12,805 nucleotides of DNA, taken from positions 1 to 12,805 of the forward strand of contig CADCQU010000160.1 of NCBI GenBank assembly GCA_902803635.1, in the 5' to 3' direction. A program made the position numbers and the translations under genes. Source of the stretch: an uncultured Lachnospiraceae bacterium (GTDB taxonomy: Bacteria; Bacillota; Clostridia; Lachnospirales; Lachnospiraceae). Numbering within the stretch: position 1 is the stretch's first letter; each line of letters opens with the position of its first letter. Below are positions 1 to 8,642 of this stretch, in pieces. The notes under the pieces are model-generated. The model saw only the letters and a list, made by a program, of their open reading frames with translations. It ran no database searches and was not told where the DNA came from.

Positions 1-118
1 ATACAGAGTGTATCACAATGTATCGATAAAGTAAATATAATTATTTTAAATATATTTTCATGGTTTTACTATTGTTATCGACTATACTGTTATTGAGGCA
101 AGAAATCAATTGCATTTT
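1..118. other. AT-rich noncoding DNA, no gene seen
   Basis: This stretch is much richer in A and T than the rest of the window and has no plausible reading frame with a ribosome binding site on either strand. It contains TATCGATA, a short perfect palindrome near position 22, and many TA-rich words that could act as promoter elements, but no well-spaced pair stands out. It may be the spacer behind a gene lying to the left of the window. Confidence 0.5.
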
Positions 119-158
119 TTGCAGGGGTGCAGGAATTCGCATGGCTGCCCCTCTGCAA
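119..158. repeat. Long imperfect hairpin upstream of pyrG
   Basis: The 14-base arms at 119-132 and 145-158 pair with 12 Watson-Crick pairs, one G-T wobble (125/152) and one mismatch (128/149), around a 12-base loop. No convincing T-run follows on either strand, so it is not a clean intrinsic terminator. It could be the transcript end of a gene to the left or part of a hairpin-forming intergenic repeat. The word GCAGGGG in its left arm recurs at 201-207, just after the palindromic repeat. Confidence 0.5.
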
Positions 159-184
159 TTTATGCTCGAAACCTTGAAAAAGGG

Positions 185-215
185 ATTTTGAGCTTAAAAT
201 GCAGGGGTTGGCTGG
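185..215. repeat. Dispersed palindromic repeat, family 1, single copy
   Basis: The 18 bases ATTTTGAGCTTAAAATGC at 185-202 are identical to 12414-12431 at the other end of the window, and similarity extends a few bases on both sides (AAAAGG-like before, GG-TTG-C-GG-like after). The core is a near-palindrome centred on AGCT whose only imperfection can form a G-U pair in RNA. Sharing between two unrelated noncoding sites about 12.2 kb apart marks it as a dispersed element rather than a gene-specific signal. Confidence 0.6.
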
Positions 216-243
216 TTGTGGGAACGAAAACAAAATTGGCTAC

Positions 244-272
244 TTGACAAGGACGGAGTTTGGAAGTATCAT
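244..272 (+). promoter_or_regulatory. Sigma-A-type promoter for the pyrG block
   Basis: A perfect -35 box TTGACA (244-249) is followed by exactly 17 bases and a -10 box TATCAT (267-272), one mismatch from TATAAT. The expected start site is about 279-281, just before a GGGGC run at 284-288 and upstream of the leader terminator. This is the best promoter ahead of pyrG and probably drives the whole five-gene block. Confidence 0.75.
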
Positions 273-283
273 TTGCAGACATA

Positions 284-1952
<1,669 letters not shown>

Positions 1953-1954
1953 GC

Positions 1955-3031
1955 ATGGAATTTGATAGAAAGCTGATTTTGGAGGATGGGACGGAGTATC
2001 TGGGGACGGGCTTTGGCGCGAAAACCACGAGGGTCGCGGAGATTGTCTTCAACACGTCGATGGTGGGGTACCAGGAGATCGTTTCGGATCCCTCGTACAC
2101 GGACCAGGCCATTGTCATGTCCTACCCGCTGATCGGGAATTACGGGATTACGGTGGAGGACTTCGAGAGCCGGCGGATCGCCCCCTCGGCCTTGATTGTG
2201 CGGGACGTGAACGATAACCCCTCGAATTTCCGGTGGGCCGAGACGCTGCCGGAGCTGTTGGAGGAGAACGGCGTGCCGGGAATCAGCGGGATCGATACGA
2301 GGAAGCTGGTCCGGAGCATCCGCGACTTCGGGGCGCGGCGGTGCATCCTGACGGATGCCTCCGTGTCCGTGGAGGAAGGACTTTCGCGGATTGCTAAGAC
2401 GCCGGTTCCGCACGATGCGGTGCGGCGGTGCAGCAGCACAAAAAAATGGTACAGCCGGACGTCGAACCCTCGGTTCAACGTCGTGGCGATTGACTGCGGG
2501 ATGAAGACAAATATCGTGCGGATGTTGAACGAGAACCGCTGCAACGTGACGGTCGTGCCATTTGACACGAAAAGCGAGGACATCCTCGCGCTCCATCCGG
2601 ACGGGGTTTTCATTTCCAACGGGCCGGGCGACCCGGAGGATGTGCCGGAGGTGATCCGGACGCTGCGAGAGCTGCGGGGGAAAACGCCGATGTTTGGGAT
2701 TTGCCTGGGGCACCAGCTGCTCTCCCTGGCGTACGGGGCGCGGACGTACAAGCTCAAGTTCGGCCACCGCGGCGGGAACCACCCGGTGAAGGATCTTGGG
2801 ACGGGGAAGATTGAGATTACGAGCCAGAACCACAGCTATGCGGTGGACGAGAGCTCGCTTGCCGGGACGGGGCTTTCGGTCTCGCACATCAACCTCCTCG
2901 ACGGGACCGTGGAGGGGCTTTCGTGCGAGACGGACCGCGTGTTTTCGGTGCAATATCACCCCGAAAGCGCCCCCGGCCCGCAGGACAGCCGCCAGCTTTT
3001 TGTGCGTTTTACGGAACTCATGCGGAAATAA
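1955..3031 (+). CDS. carA: Carbamoyl-phosphate synthase, small (glutaminase) subunit
   Basis: CarA hydrolyses glutamine and passes ammonia through a tunnel to CarB for carbamoyl phosphate, the precursor of pyrimidines and arginine. The 358-residue protein has the typical CarA N-terminal domain (the VFNTSMVGYQE and GNYGI region, about residues 30-70). Its class I amidotransferase domain has nucleophile Cys250 in GICLGHQ and His335/Glu337 in QYHPE. The ATG at 1955 was chosen because GGAGGAG (1943-1949) sits at proper spacing and the protein begins MEFDRKLILEDG; the upstream in-frame extension overlaps pyrG in another frame. It lies 2 bases after pyrG, suggesting translational coupling. Linking CTP synthase and carbamoyl-phosphate synthase in one transcript ties the entry and exit of pyrimidine synthesis. 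Confidence 0.97.
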   Translation: MEFDRKLILEDGTEYLGTGFGAKTTRVAEIVFNTSMVGYQEIVSDPSYTDQAIVMSYPLIGNYGITVEDFESRRIAPSALIVRDVNDNPSNFRWAETLPELLEENGVPGISGIDTRKLVRSIRDFGARRCILTDASVSVEEGLSRIAKTPVPHDAVRRCSSTKKWYSRTSNPRFNVVAIDCGMKTNIVRMLNENRCNVTVVPFDTKSEDILALHPDGVFISNGPGDPEDVPEVIRTLRELRGKTPMFGICLGHQLLSLAYGARTYKLKFGHRGGNHPVKDLGTGKIEITSQNHSYAVDESSLAGTGLSVSHINLLDGTVEGLSCETDRVFSVQYHPESAPGPQDSRQLFVRFTELMRK

Positions 3032-3039
3032 AAGGAAAG

Positions 3040-3066
3040 TCAGCCACAAACCCCGATTTTTCGTGG
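3040..3066. repeat. Dispersed repeat, family 2, copy in the carA-carB gap
   Basis: TCAGCCACAAA-CCCGATTT at 3040-3059 matches the two copies at 11678-11697 and 11742-11761 at all but one or two of 20 positions. Here CCAC (3044-3047) can pair with GTGG (3063-3066), placing a small hairpin just ahead of the carB ribosome binding site AAGGAGG (3071-3077). It fills most of the 51-base intergenic gap and could modulate CarB translation; that effect is inference. Confidence 0.55.
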
Positions 3067-3082
3067 ATGGAAGGAGGTTTCA

Positions 3083-6000
3083 ATGCCGAAACGGACGGAT
3101 ATTCATAAGGTTCTGGTCATTGGGTCGGGGCCGATCGTGATTGGACAGGCGGCGGAATTTGACTATGCCGGTACGCAGGCGTGCCTCGCGCTGAAGGAGG
3201 AGGGCTACGAGGTCGTCCTCGCCAATTCCAACCCGGCGACGATCATGACCGACCACGCCATCGCGGACAAGGTGTACATGGAGCCGCTCACGCTCGAATA
3301 CATGGCCCGCATTTGCCGGTACGAGCGGCCGGACGCGCTGCTGCCGGGAATTGGCGGGCAGACGGGCCTCAACCTATCGCTCCAGCTCCACGACAAGGGC
3401 GTGCTCAAGGAGTGCGAGATCGAGCTTCTGGGGACGGACGCGGAGAGCATCCGCATGGCGGAGGACCGCGAGCAGTTCAAGGAGCTCTGCGAACGCCTCG
3501 GCGAGCCCGTCGTCCCCTCGGCCATCGCGGAGAGCATCGAGGAGGGGCTTCGTGCGGCGGAGGAGATTGGTTACCCGGTCATTTTGCGGCCGGCCTTCAC
3601 GCTCGGCGGGACCGGCGGCGGCTTCGCGTCCGATCCGGAGGAGATGCGGGAGAAGATGAAAAATGCGCTCGCGCTCTCGTTGGCGCACCAGGTGCTCGTC
3701 GAGAAGAGCATCAAGGGCTTCAAGGAGATTGAGTACGAGGTCATGCGCGACGCAAATGACACGGCGATTACGGTCTGCAACATGGAGAACCTTGACCCCG
3801 TGGGCATCCATACCGGCGACTCCATCGTGGTCGCGCCGAGCCAGACGCTGACCAACAAGGAGTACCACATGCTCCGCGACAGTGCCCTCCGCATCATCCG
3901 CACCCTCAAAATTAAGGGCGGCTGCAACGTCCAGTTCGCGCTCGATCCGGAATCCTTCGCTTACTACGTCATCGAGGTGAACCCGCGCGTCTCGCGCTCG
4001 TCCGCCCTCGCGTCGAAGGCGAGCGGCTACCCAATCGCCCGCGTCTCCGCAAAAATCGCGGTGGGGATGCATTTGGATGAGATCATGCTGGCAAATACGC
4101 CCGCCTGCTTCGAACCGGCCCTCGACTACGTCGTCACAAAAATGCCCCGGTTTCCATTTGACAAATTCACGCTGGCCTCCAATGTGCTTTCCACGCAAAT
4201 GAAGGCGACCGGGGAGACGATGAGCGTCGGGCGGACGATGGAGGAGAGTTTGCTCAAGGCGATTCGGTCGCTGGAGGACGGGAAGAACCACATCCATCTC
4301 GAAAAATTTGACGTGAAGAACCTCTCGGACAAGGAGGGGAAGGCGGGCCGGCGCGAGGCGCGGGAGAAGCTGCTGAAGTATATCGAGGAGGGGACGGACG
4401 ATAGGATTTACGCGATTTCCGAGCTGCTCTGGCTCGGGGCGGATCCGCAGGCCATTTACCAGCGGACGAAGATCGACATGTTCTTCCTTGACAAGATTAA
4501 AAAAATAGTTGATTTCGAGATACGTTTGGAGGATACTTGCAGGGAGCAGGGACGAGCGGGGGAAGAAACTTCGAAAGGAGAGGCTCTGGAAGGAAAGCCT
4601 TTGCAGGGAGGTTCTTTGGAAGGAACGCCTCTGGAAGGAACGCCTCTGGAAGGAACGCCTTCGCAGGGAGGTTCTTTGGAAGGAACGACACTGGAAGGAA
4701 AGCCTTTGCAGGGAGGTTCTTTGGAAGGAACGACACTGGAAGGGATGTCTTTACAGGGAGATTCCCTGGGAGGAATGCATTTGGGGCGAGGCGTTTCGGA
4801 GGGAGAGTTCCTCAGCCGAGAGCTTCTTCTGGAGGCGAAGCGGATGGGGTTCTCGGACTCGTATATTGCCGAATTAACCAATCATACAGAGGAAGATGTG
4901 CGAGGACTTCGAAGGGCCTACGGCCTTGCCCCTGTATACAAGATGATCGATACCTGCGCGAGTGAATTTGACAGTTATGTTCCGTATTTTTACTCGACGT
5001 ATGAGGAAGAAAATGAATCTATAGTTTCTGAACGCGAGAAGATTATCGTTCTCGGCTCCGGTCCCATCCGCATCGGCCAGGGCGTGGAATTTGACTATTC
5101 CACGGTTCACGCCGTGAAGACGATCCGGAAGCTGGGCTACGAGGCCATCGTCATCAACAACAATCCGGAGACGGTTTCCACGGATTACACGACGGCGGAT
5201 AAGCTCTACTTCGAGCCGCTGACCGTGGAGGACATTCTGAACATCGTGGATTTGGAGCGGCCGGTCGGGGTGATCGCGACCCTCGGCGGCCAGACGGCGG
5301 TGAATCTTGCCGAGCCCCTTGCCAAATGCGGCGTGCGCATTATCGGGACCGGGCCGGAGGCCATTTTCAAGGCCGAGGACCGCGATGCCTTCGAGGCGCT
5401 GATCCAGGATTTGCAGATTCCGCACCCGCAGGGCATCGCGGTGACAAATATTGAGGACGGCTTACGGGCTGCGGGCGAGATTGGCTACCCGGTGCTGGTG
5501 CGTCCCTCGTTCGTGCTCGGCGGCCGCGCGATGGAGATCGTGGCAAATGAAGGGAGCCTTGGGCATTACCTCAAAAATGCGGTGGCGGTGGACAAGGACC
5601 GCCCGGTGCTGGTTGACAAATATATTGTTGGCAAGGAAGTGGAGGTGGACGCGGTTTCGGACGGGGAGAGCGTCTTCCTGCCGGGGATCATGGAGCTGGT
5701 GGAGCGCACCGGGGTACATTCCGGTGACAGTATCAGCGTTTACCCGCCATTTTCCATTTCGCAGAAGGTTAAGGATACAATCTGGGAGTATACACGGAAG
5801 CTTGGAATCGGGATTGGAATTCAGGGGCTTTTCAACATCCAGTTCATCGTGGATAAGGACGAAAATGTCTCCATTATTGAAGTGAACCCGCGGGCGTCGC
5901 GGAGCGTGCCCTTCCTCTCAAAATCGACGGGCATCCCGCTCGTGGACATCGCGACAAGGGTGATGCTCGGGGAGAGCCTGGCGGAGCAGGGGCTGCCTGA

Positions 6001-6640
6001 GTGCGGACAGGTTTCTTCCGAAGACGTGTCTGGGAATTTGTCCTCGGAGATAATGCCAGAAAAGGGTCTTGCGGATTTTGTTCTTCCGGAGAAGGATTTT
6101 TGGTATGTGAAGGCTCCGGCATTTTCCTTTGAAAAATTAAACGGGATGGACGCCTACCTCTCGCCGGAAATGAAGTCGACGGGAGAGGCGATTGGGTACG
6201 ACCGGAGTTTGAAGCGGGCACTGTACAAGGCCCTGCAGGCTTCCGGCATTAAGATGAAGGAGTACGGGACGGTCATGGTGACCCTCGCGGACGAGGATAA
6301 GGAGGAGGCGTTGCCGCTCATCCGGCGGTTTTACGAGCTGGGCTTCAATATTGAGGCCACGGTGGGGACGGGCACGTTCCTCAAAAAGCATGGGATACGG
6401 ACGAGGATTCGCGGGAAGATCAGCGAGGGGAGCGACGAGATTCTGCGGTCGATTCAGGCAGGGTATGTGAGCTATATTCTCAATACGCGGGCCATTTTAT
6501 CGGGAGTCCACTACCAGGACGGCGTGGAGATTCGGCAGTGCGCAATCCGAAACGGGGTGACGATGTTCACGTCGCTCGATACGGTGCGGATTTTGCTGGA
6601 TGTGCTGGAGGATATTTCGCCTAGAATTGGGACTATATAA
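3083..6640 (+). CDS. carB: Carbamoyl-phosphate synthase, large subunit, with two insertions
   Basis: CarB makes carbamoyl phosphate from bicarbonate, ammonia (from CarA) and two ATP. The protein has 1185 residues, versus about 1060-1075 in typical family members. All expected parts are present: a first ATP-grasp half starting GSGPIVIGQAAEFDY (about residues 14-28), an oligomerisation region (about 400-640), a second ATP-grasp half starting GSGPIRIGQ (about 658), and a C-terminal MGS-like allosteric domain (about 1050-1185). Two inserts explain the extra length. Residues about 487-577 include 14 consecutive pentapeptides of the form xxLEG/xxLQG; residues about 973-998 form a second, non-repetitive loop before LPEKDFWYVKAP. 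Both sit where domain boundaries are expected, and motifs on each side are intact, so the enzyme is probably active. AAGGAGG at 3071-3077 supports the ATG at 3083. Confidence 0.96.
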   Translation: MPKRTDIHKVLVIGSGPIVIGQAAEFDYAGTQACLALKEEGYEVVLANSNPATIMTDHAIADKVYMEPLTLEYMARICRYERPDALLPGIGGQTGLNLSLQLHDKGVLKECEIELLGTDAESIRMAEDREQFKELCERLGEPVVPSAIAESIEEGLRAAEEIGYPVILRPAFTLGGTGGGFASDPEEMREKMKNALALSLAHQVLVEKSIKGFKEIEYEVMRDANDTAITVCNMENLDPVGIHTGDSIVVAPSQTLTNKEYHMLRDSALRIIRTLKIKGGCNVQFALDPESFAYYVIEVNPRVSRSSALASKASGYPIARVSAKIAVGMHLDEIMLANTPACFEPALDYVVTKMPRFPFDKFTLASNVLSTQMKATGETMSVGRTMEESLLKAIRSLEDGKNHIHLEKFDVKNLSDKEGKAGRREAREKLLKYIEEGTDDRIYAISELLWLGADPQAIYQRTKIDMFFLDKIKKIVDFEIRLEDTCREQGRAGEETSKGEALEGKPLQGGSLEGTPLEGTPLEGTPSQGGSLEGTTLEGKPLQGGSLEGTTLEGMSLQGDSLGGMHLGRGVSEGEFLSRELLLEAKRMGFSDSYIAELTNHTEEDVRGLRRAYGLAPVYKMIDTCASEFDSYVPYFYSTYEEENESIVSEREKIIVLGSGPIRIGQGVEFDYSTVHAVKTIRKLGYEAIVINNNPETVSTDYTTADKLYFEPLTVEDILNIVDLERPVGVIATLGGQTAVNLAEPLAKCGVRIIGTGPEAIFKAEDRDAFEALIQDLQIPHPQGIAVTNIEDGLRAAGEIGYPVLVRPSFVLGGRAMEIVANEGSLGHYLKNAVAVDKDRPVLVDKYIVGKEVEVDAVSDGESVFLPGIMELVERTGVHSGDSISVYPPFSISQKVKDTIWEYTRKLGIGIGIQGLFNIQFIVDKDENVSIIEVNPRASRSVPFLSKSTGIPLVDIATRVMLGESLAEQGLPECGQVSSEDVSGNLSSEIMPEKGLADFVLPEKDFWYVKAPAFSFEKLNGMDAYLSPEMKSTGEAIGYDRSLKRALYKALQASGIKMKEYGTVMVTLADEDKEEALPLIRRFYELGFNIEATVGTGTFLKKHGIRTRIRGKISEGSDEILRSIQAGYVSYILNTRAILSGVHYQDGVEIRQCAIRNGVTMFTSLDTVRILLDVLEDISPRIGTI
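4580..4789 (+). repeat. 15-bp minisatellite inside carB (14 units)
   Basis: The 210 bases consist of 14 units of 15 bp, each coding a pentapeptide such as TPLEG, KPLQG, GSLEG or TTLEG (CarB residues 500-569). Some neighbouring units are identical at DNA level, and a longer block beginning CAGGGAGGTTCTTTGGAAGG recurs at about 4604, 4664 and 4709, so spacing is always a multiple of 15. The purine-rich, GGAAGG-laden composition and codons such as GGA and TTG differ from flanking carB. This is the signature of in-frame expansion by slippage or unequal recombination. Confidence 0.9.
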
Positions 6641-6679
6641 ATATAATAGGAAGGAATTCGAAGAGAAAGGTTATAGAAG

Positions 6680-7852
6680 ATGAATTATTCGTTTGATGAG
6701 GTTATGAAGTTTATCGAGGAGGAGGATGTGAAGTTCATCCGCCTCGCGTTCCGCGATGCATTTGGCGTGCAGAAGAACATTTCCGTGATGCCAGACGAGG
6801 TGAGGAAGGCATTTGGCGAGGGAACCCCGATCAATGCGCGGGAAATCGCCGGCTTCGAGGACTGCCCATTTGCCTCGCTGTACCTGAAGCCGGATCCGGA
6901 CACGATGGCGATCCTGCCGTGGCGGCCGGACCACGGGCGGGTCCTCCGCATGTACTGCGGGCTTTACACGCCGGACGGCGAGGAGTACGCGGCGGACACG
7001 CGGATCATTTTGAAGCGGGCCGTGGCAGCGGCCAAGCGGCAGGGGATTGAGTTCCGTTTCGGGACGGAGATGGAGTTCTACCTCTTCCGGAAGGACGACG
7101 AGGGGAACCCGACGAAGATTCCCTACGACAACGCCGGCTACATGGACATCGCGCCCCTTGACAAATGCGAGAACGTGCGGCGGGAGATTTCGCTGACGAT
7201 CGAACGGATGGGCCTCGTGCCGGAGCGGTCGCACCACGAGCGCGGCCCCGGCCAGAACGAGATTGATTTCCACTACGCGAAGCCTCTGAAGGCGGCCGAC
7301 CAGATGATAACCTTCAAGATGGTTGTGTCGACGCTCGCCGACCGCTTCGGGCTTGCGGCGGACTTTTCTCCGATGCCGCTGCCCGGGAAGCCGGGGAACG
7401 GCTACCACATCAACCTCTATGCCGTGGATAAGGAAGGACAGGACGTCGTGACGCAGGCGGCCGCCGGCATCCTTGCGAGGATCCGCGAGCTCACCATTTT
7501 CCTCAACCCCACGGACGCCTCCTACGCGCGTCTTGGAAATGATACCGCCCCGGACAAGGTGGACTGGTCGAGCCGCGGGGAGAGCGAGCTTTTGTACGTG
7601 GAGACGAGGAACAACCGGACGCGGGCGGAGCTTCGCTCGCCGGATGCCGCGAGCAACCCCTACCTTGTATATGCACTCCTGATTCACGCCGGGCTGGAGG
7701 GAATCGAAAAGGGGCTGGCTCTCCCGGACGCTCTCGCGGAGGAGGCGCTTCTGCCTGCCTCGAAGAAGGAGGCGGCGAAGCTCGCCATGAAGAGTTCCTT
7801 TGTGCGCGAAATCGTCCCCGTGGGGATTTTGAAGAAGTATACAAATGGATAA
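6680..7852 (+). CDS. Divergent type I glutamine synthetase-family protein
   Basis: The 390-residue protein matches the glutamine synthetase fold along its length but is shorter than the usual 440-470. Residues 1-100 form the beta-grasp domain (VKFIRLAFRDAFG). The catalytic domain keeps putative metal and ATP ligands Glu130/Glu132 (GTEMEF), Glu187 (HHE), Glu194 (GQNE), His243 (GYHINL) and Glu317/Arg319 (RAELRSPD), with NPYL at 327-330. Several glutamate/ammonia-site motifs are changed: DGSSI-like is NAREI (52-56), the flap motif PGYEAP is reduced to GNDTAP (286-291), and NRSxxIRIP becomes GESELLYVE (300-308). It could be a specialised GS, a gamma-glutamyl ligase for another amine, or a sensor. 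The start follows AGAAAGG (6664-6670) at 9 bases, 39 bases after carB. The adjacent ANTAR gene suggests a nitrogen role. Comparison to the family is from memory. Confidence 0.85.
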   Translation: MNYSFDEVMKFIEEEDVKFIRLAFRDAFGVQKNISVMPDEVRKAFGEGTPINAREIAGFEDCPFASLYLKPDPDTMAILPWRPDHGRVLRMYCGLYTPDGEEYAADTRIILKRAVAAAKRQGIEFRFGTEMEFYLFRKDDEGNPTKIPYDNAGYMDIAPLDKCENVRREISLTIERMGLVPERSHHERGPGQNEIDFHYAKPLKAADQMITFKMVVSTLADRFGLAADFSPMPLPGKPGNGYHINLYAVDKEGQDVVTQAAAGILARIRELTIFLNPTDASYARLGNDTAPDKVDWSSRGESELLYVETRNNRTRAELRSPDAASNPYLVYALLIHAGLEGIEKGLALPDALAEEALLPASKKEAAKLAMKSSFVREIVPVGILKKYTNG

Positions 7853-7863
7853 GAGGGACGTTT

Positions 7864-8445
7864 ATGCCAAGAAAGAATGACATATACCACTCCGTATTGA
7901 TTGTGACTTCCTCGGAACCCTTCTATACGCTTGTCAAGCAATCACTGACGGGGGATTTTACGATTGAGGTCCGGAAGAGCGCGGCGACGGCCCGCCGCTG
8001 CATTCTGGAACGCTACTATGACATAGTCCTGATCAACTCGCCGCTGCCCGACGAGACGGGGGTGGAGCTGGCCATTTATGTGACGGAGCAGAGCAATGCC
8101 TCCGTCCTTTTGGTGCCCCCACAGGACATTTTCGAGGACATTTTACAGCAGGTGACGGACCACGGGATCTTTGTCGTGCCAAAGCCCTCACCGCGCGGGC
8201 GCATCGACAAGGCCGTCCGTTACCTCGTGGCCGTGCAGAACCGGATGCGTGCCCTGGAGAAGAAAATACAGACGGCGGAGGAGAAGCTCGAAGAGCTCCG
8301 CACGGTCTCCAAGGCGAAATGCCTCCTCATAGAGCAGCGGAAAATGACCGAGGACGAGGCGCACCGACTTATCGGGAAAATGGCCATGGATAACGGCATT
8401 TCCCGCGGCCGCGCCGCGCAGCGGATTCTGGACGATATGGACTGA
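7864..8445 (+). CDS. ANTAR-domain antiterminator with degenerate receiver domain
   Basis: The 193-residue protein has a receiver-like N-terminal domain (about 9-120), a predicted coiled coil (about 125-150) and a C-terminal ANTAR domain (about 137-192; EEKLEELRTVSKAKCLLIEQ start, then MTEDEAHRLIGKMAMDNG). ANTAR domains bind paired RNA hairpins in nascent transcripts and prevent termination. The receiver lacks normal phosphorylation chemistry: the acceptor position is Asn58 (VLINSPLP) and the N-terminal acidic pair is replaced by Thr-Ser-Ser (15-17), although Lys107 remains. Signalling through ligand or protein contact is therefore more likely than phosphotransfer. The ATG at 7864 follows GAGGG and lies 11 bases after the GS-like gene. 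GS genes next to ANTAR regulators are known in Clostridia (NitR of Clostridium saccharobutylicum). I did not find a clear dual-hexaloop ANTAR target in the window. Confidence 0.9.
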   Translation: MPRKNDIYHSVLIVTSSEPFYTLVKQSLTGDFTIEVRKSAATARRCILERYYDIVLINSPLPDETGVELAIYVTEQSNASVLLVPPQDIFEDILQQVTDHGIFVVPKPSPRGRIDKAVRYLVAVQNRMRALEKKIQTAEEKLEELRTVSKAKCLLIEQRKMTEDEAHRLIGKMAMDNGISRGRAAQRILDDMD

Positions 8446-8469
8446 AGGACAGCATTTGATGGATTATGA

Positions 8470-8508
8470 AAAAACCCTCGGCTCTTTAAGTTGGAGCCGA
8501 GGGTTTTT
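8470..8508. terminator. Strong bidirectional intrinsic terminator
   Basis: The arms 8470-8484 and 8494-8508 are perfectly complementary over 15 bp around a nine-base loop. The stem has a GC-rich core (CCCTCGGCTC) flanked by five A residues on one side and five T residues on the other, so each strand gives a hairpin ending in a U-run. It lies 24 bases after the ANTAR stop and ends the pyrG-to-ANTAR block. It can also stop transcription coming from the convergent channel gene. Confidence 0.92.
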
Positions 8509-8553
8509 CCACCCATATGGGGAGCTGTTCCAAGTGCGGCGGCCCCTCTCCGT

Positions 8554-8618
8554 CACGGCTTCGCCGTGCCACCTCCCCCTGGAGGGGGAGGCAAGAGGAG
8601 CGGCGGGAGGACTCCCGC
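8554..8618. repeat. Cluster of three hairpins, likely dispersed intergenic element
   Basis: Three perfect stem-loops follow one another: CACGGC/GCCGTG (8554-8568), CCTCCCCC/GGGGGAGG (8572-8591, loop TGGA) and GCGGGA/TCCCGC (8603-8618). None has a U-run on either strand, so they are not ordinary terminators. The string around the first two hairpins is one I recognise as recurring between genes in many gut Firmicutes; that is recollection, not a search. The region has no coding signal. Confidence 0.6.
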
Positions 8619-8642
8619 ATAGCGACGAGCATATTCGTATAT

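Noticed and set aside
119-158. Intrinsic terminator for a gene to the left
   Set aside because: The hairpin is good but the following bases TTTATGCTCG do not make a U-run, and on the minus strand the run is of A residues.
6641-6679. ANTAR dual-hairpin target before the GS-like gene
   Set aside because: The 39-base gap is A/T-rich with two ribosome-binding-like strings but no pair of stems with six-base loops.
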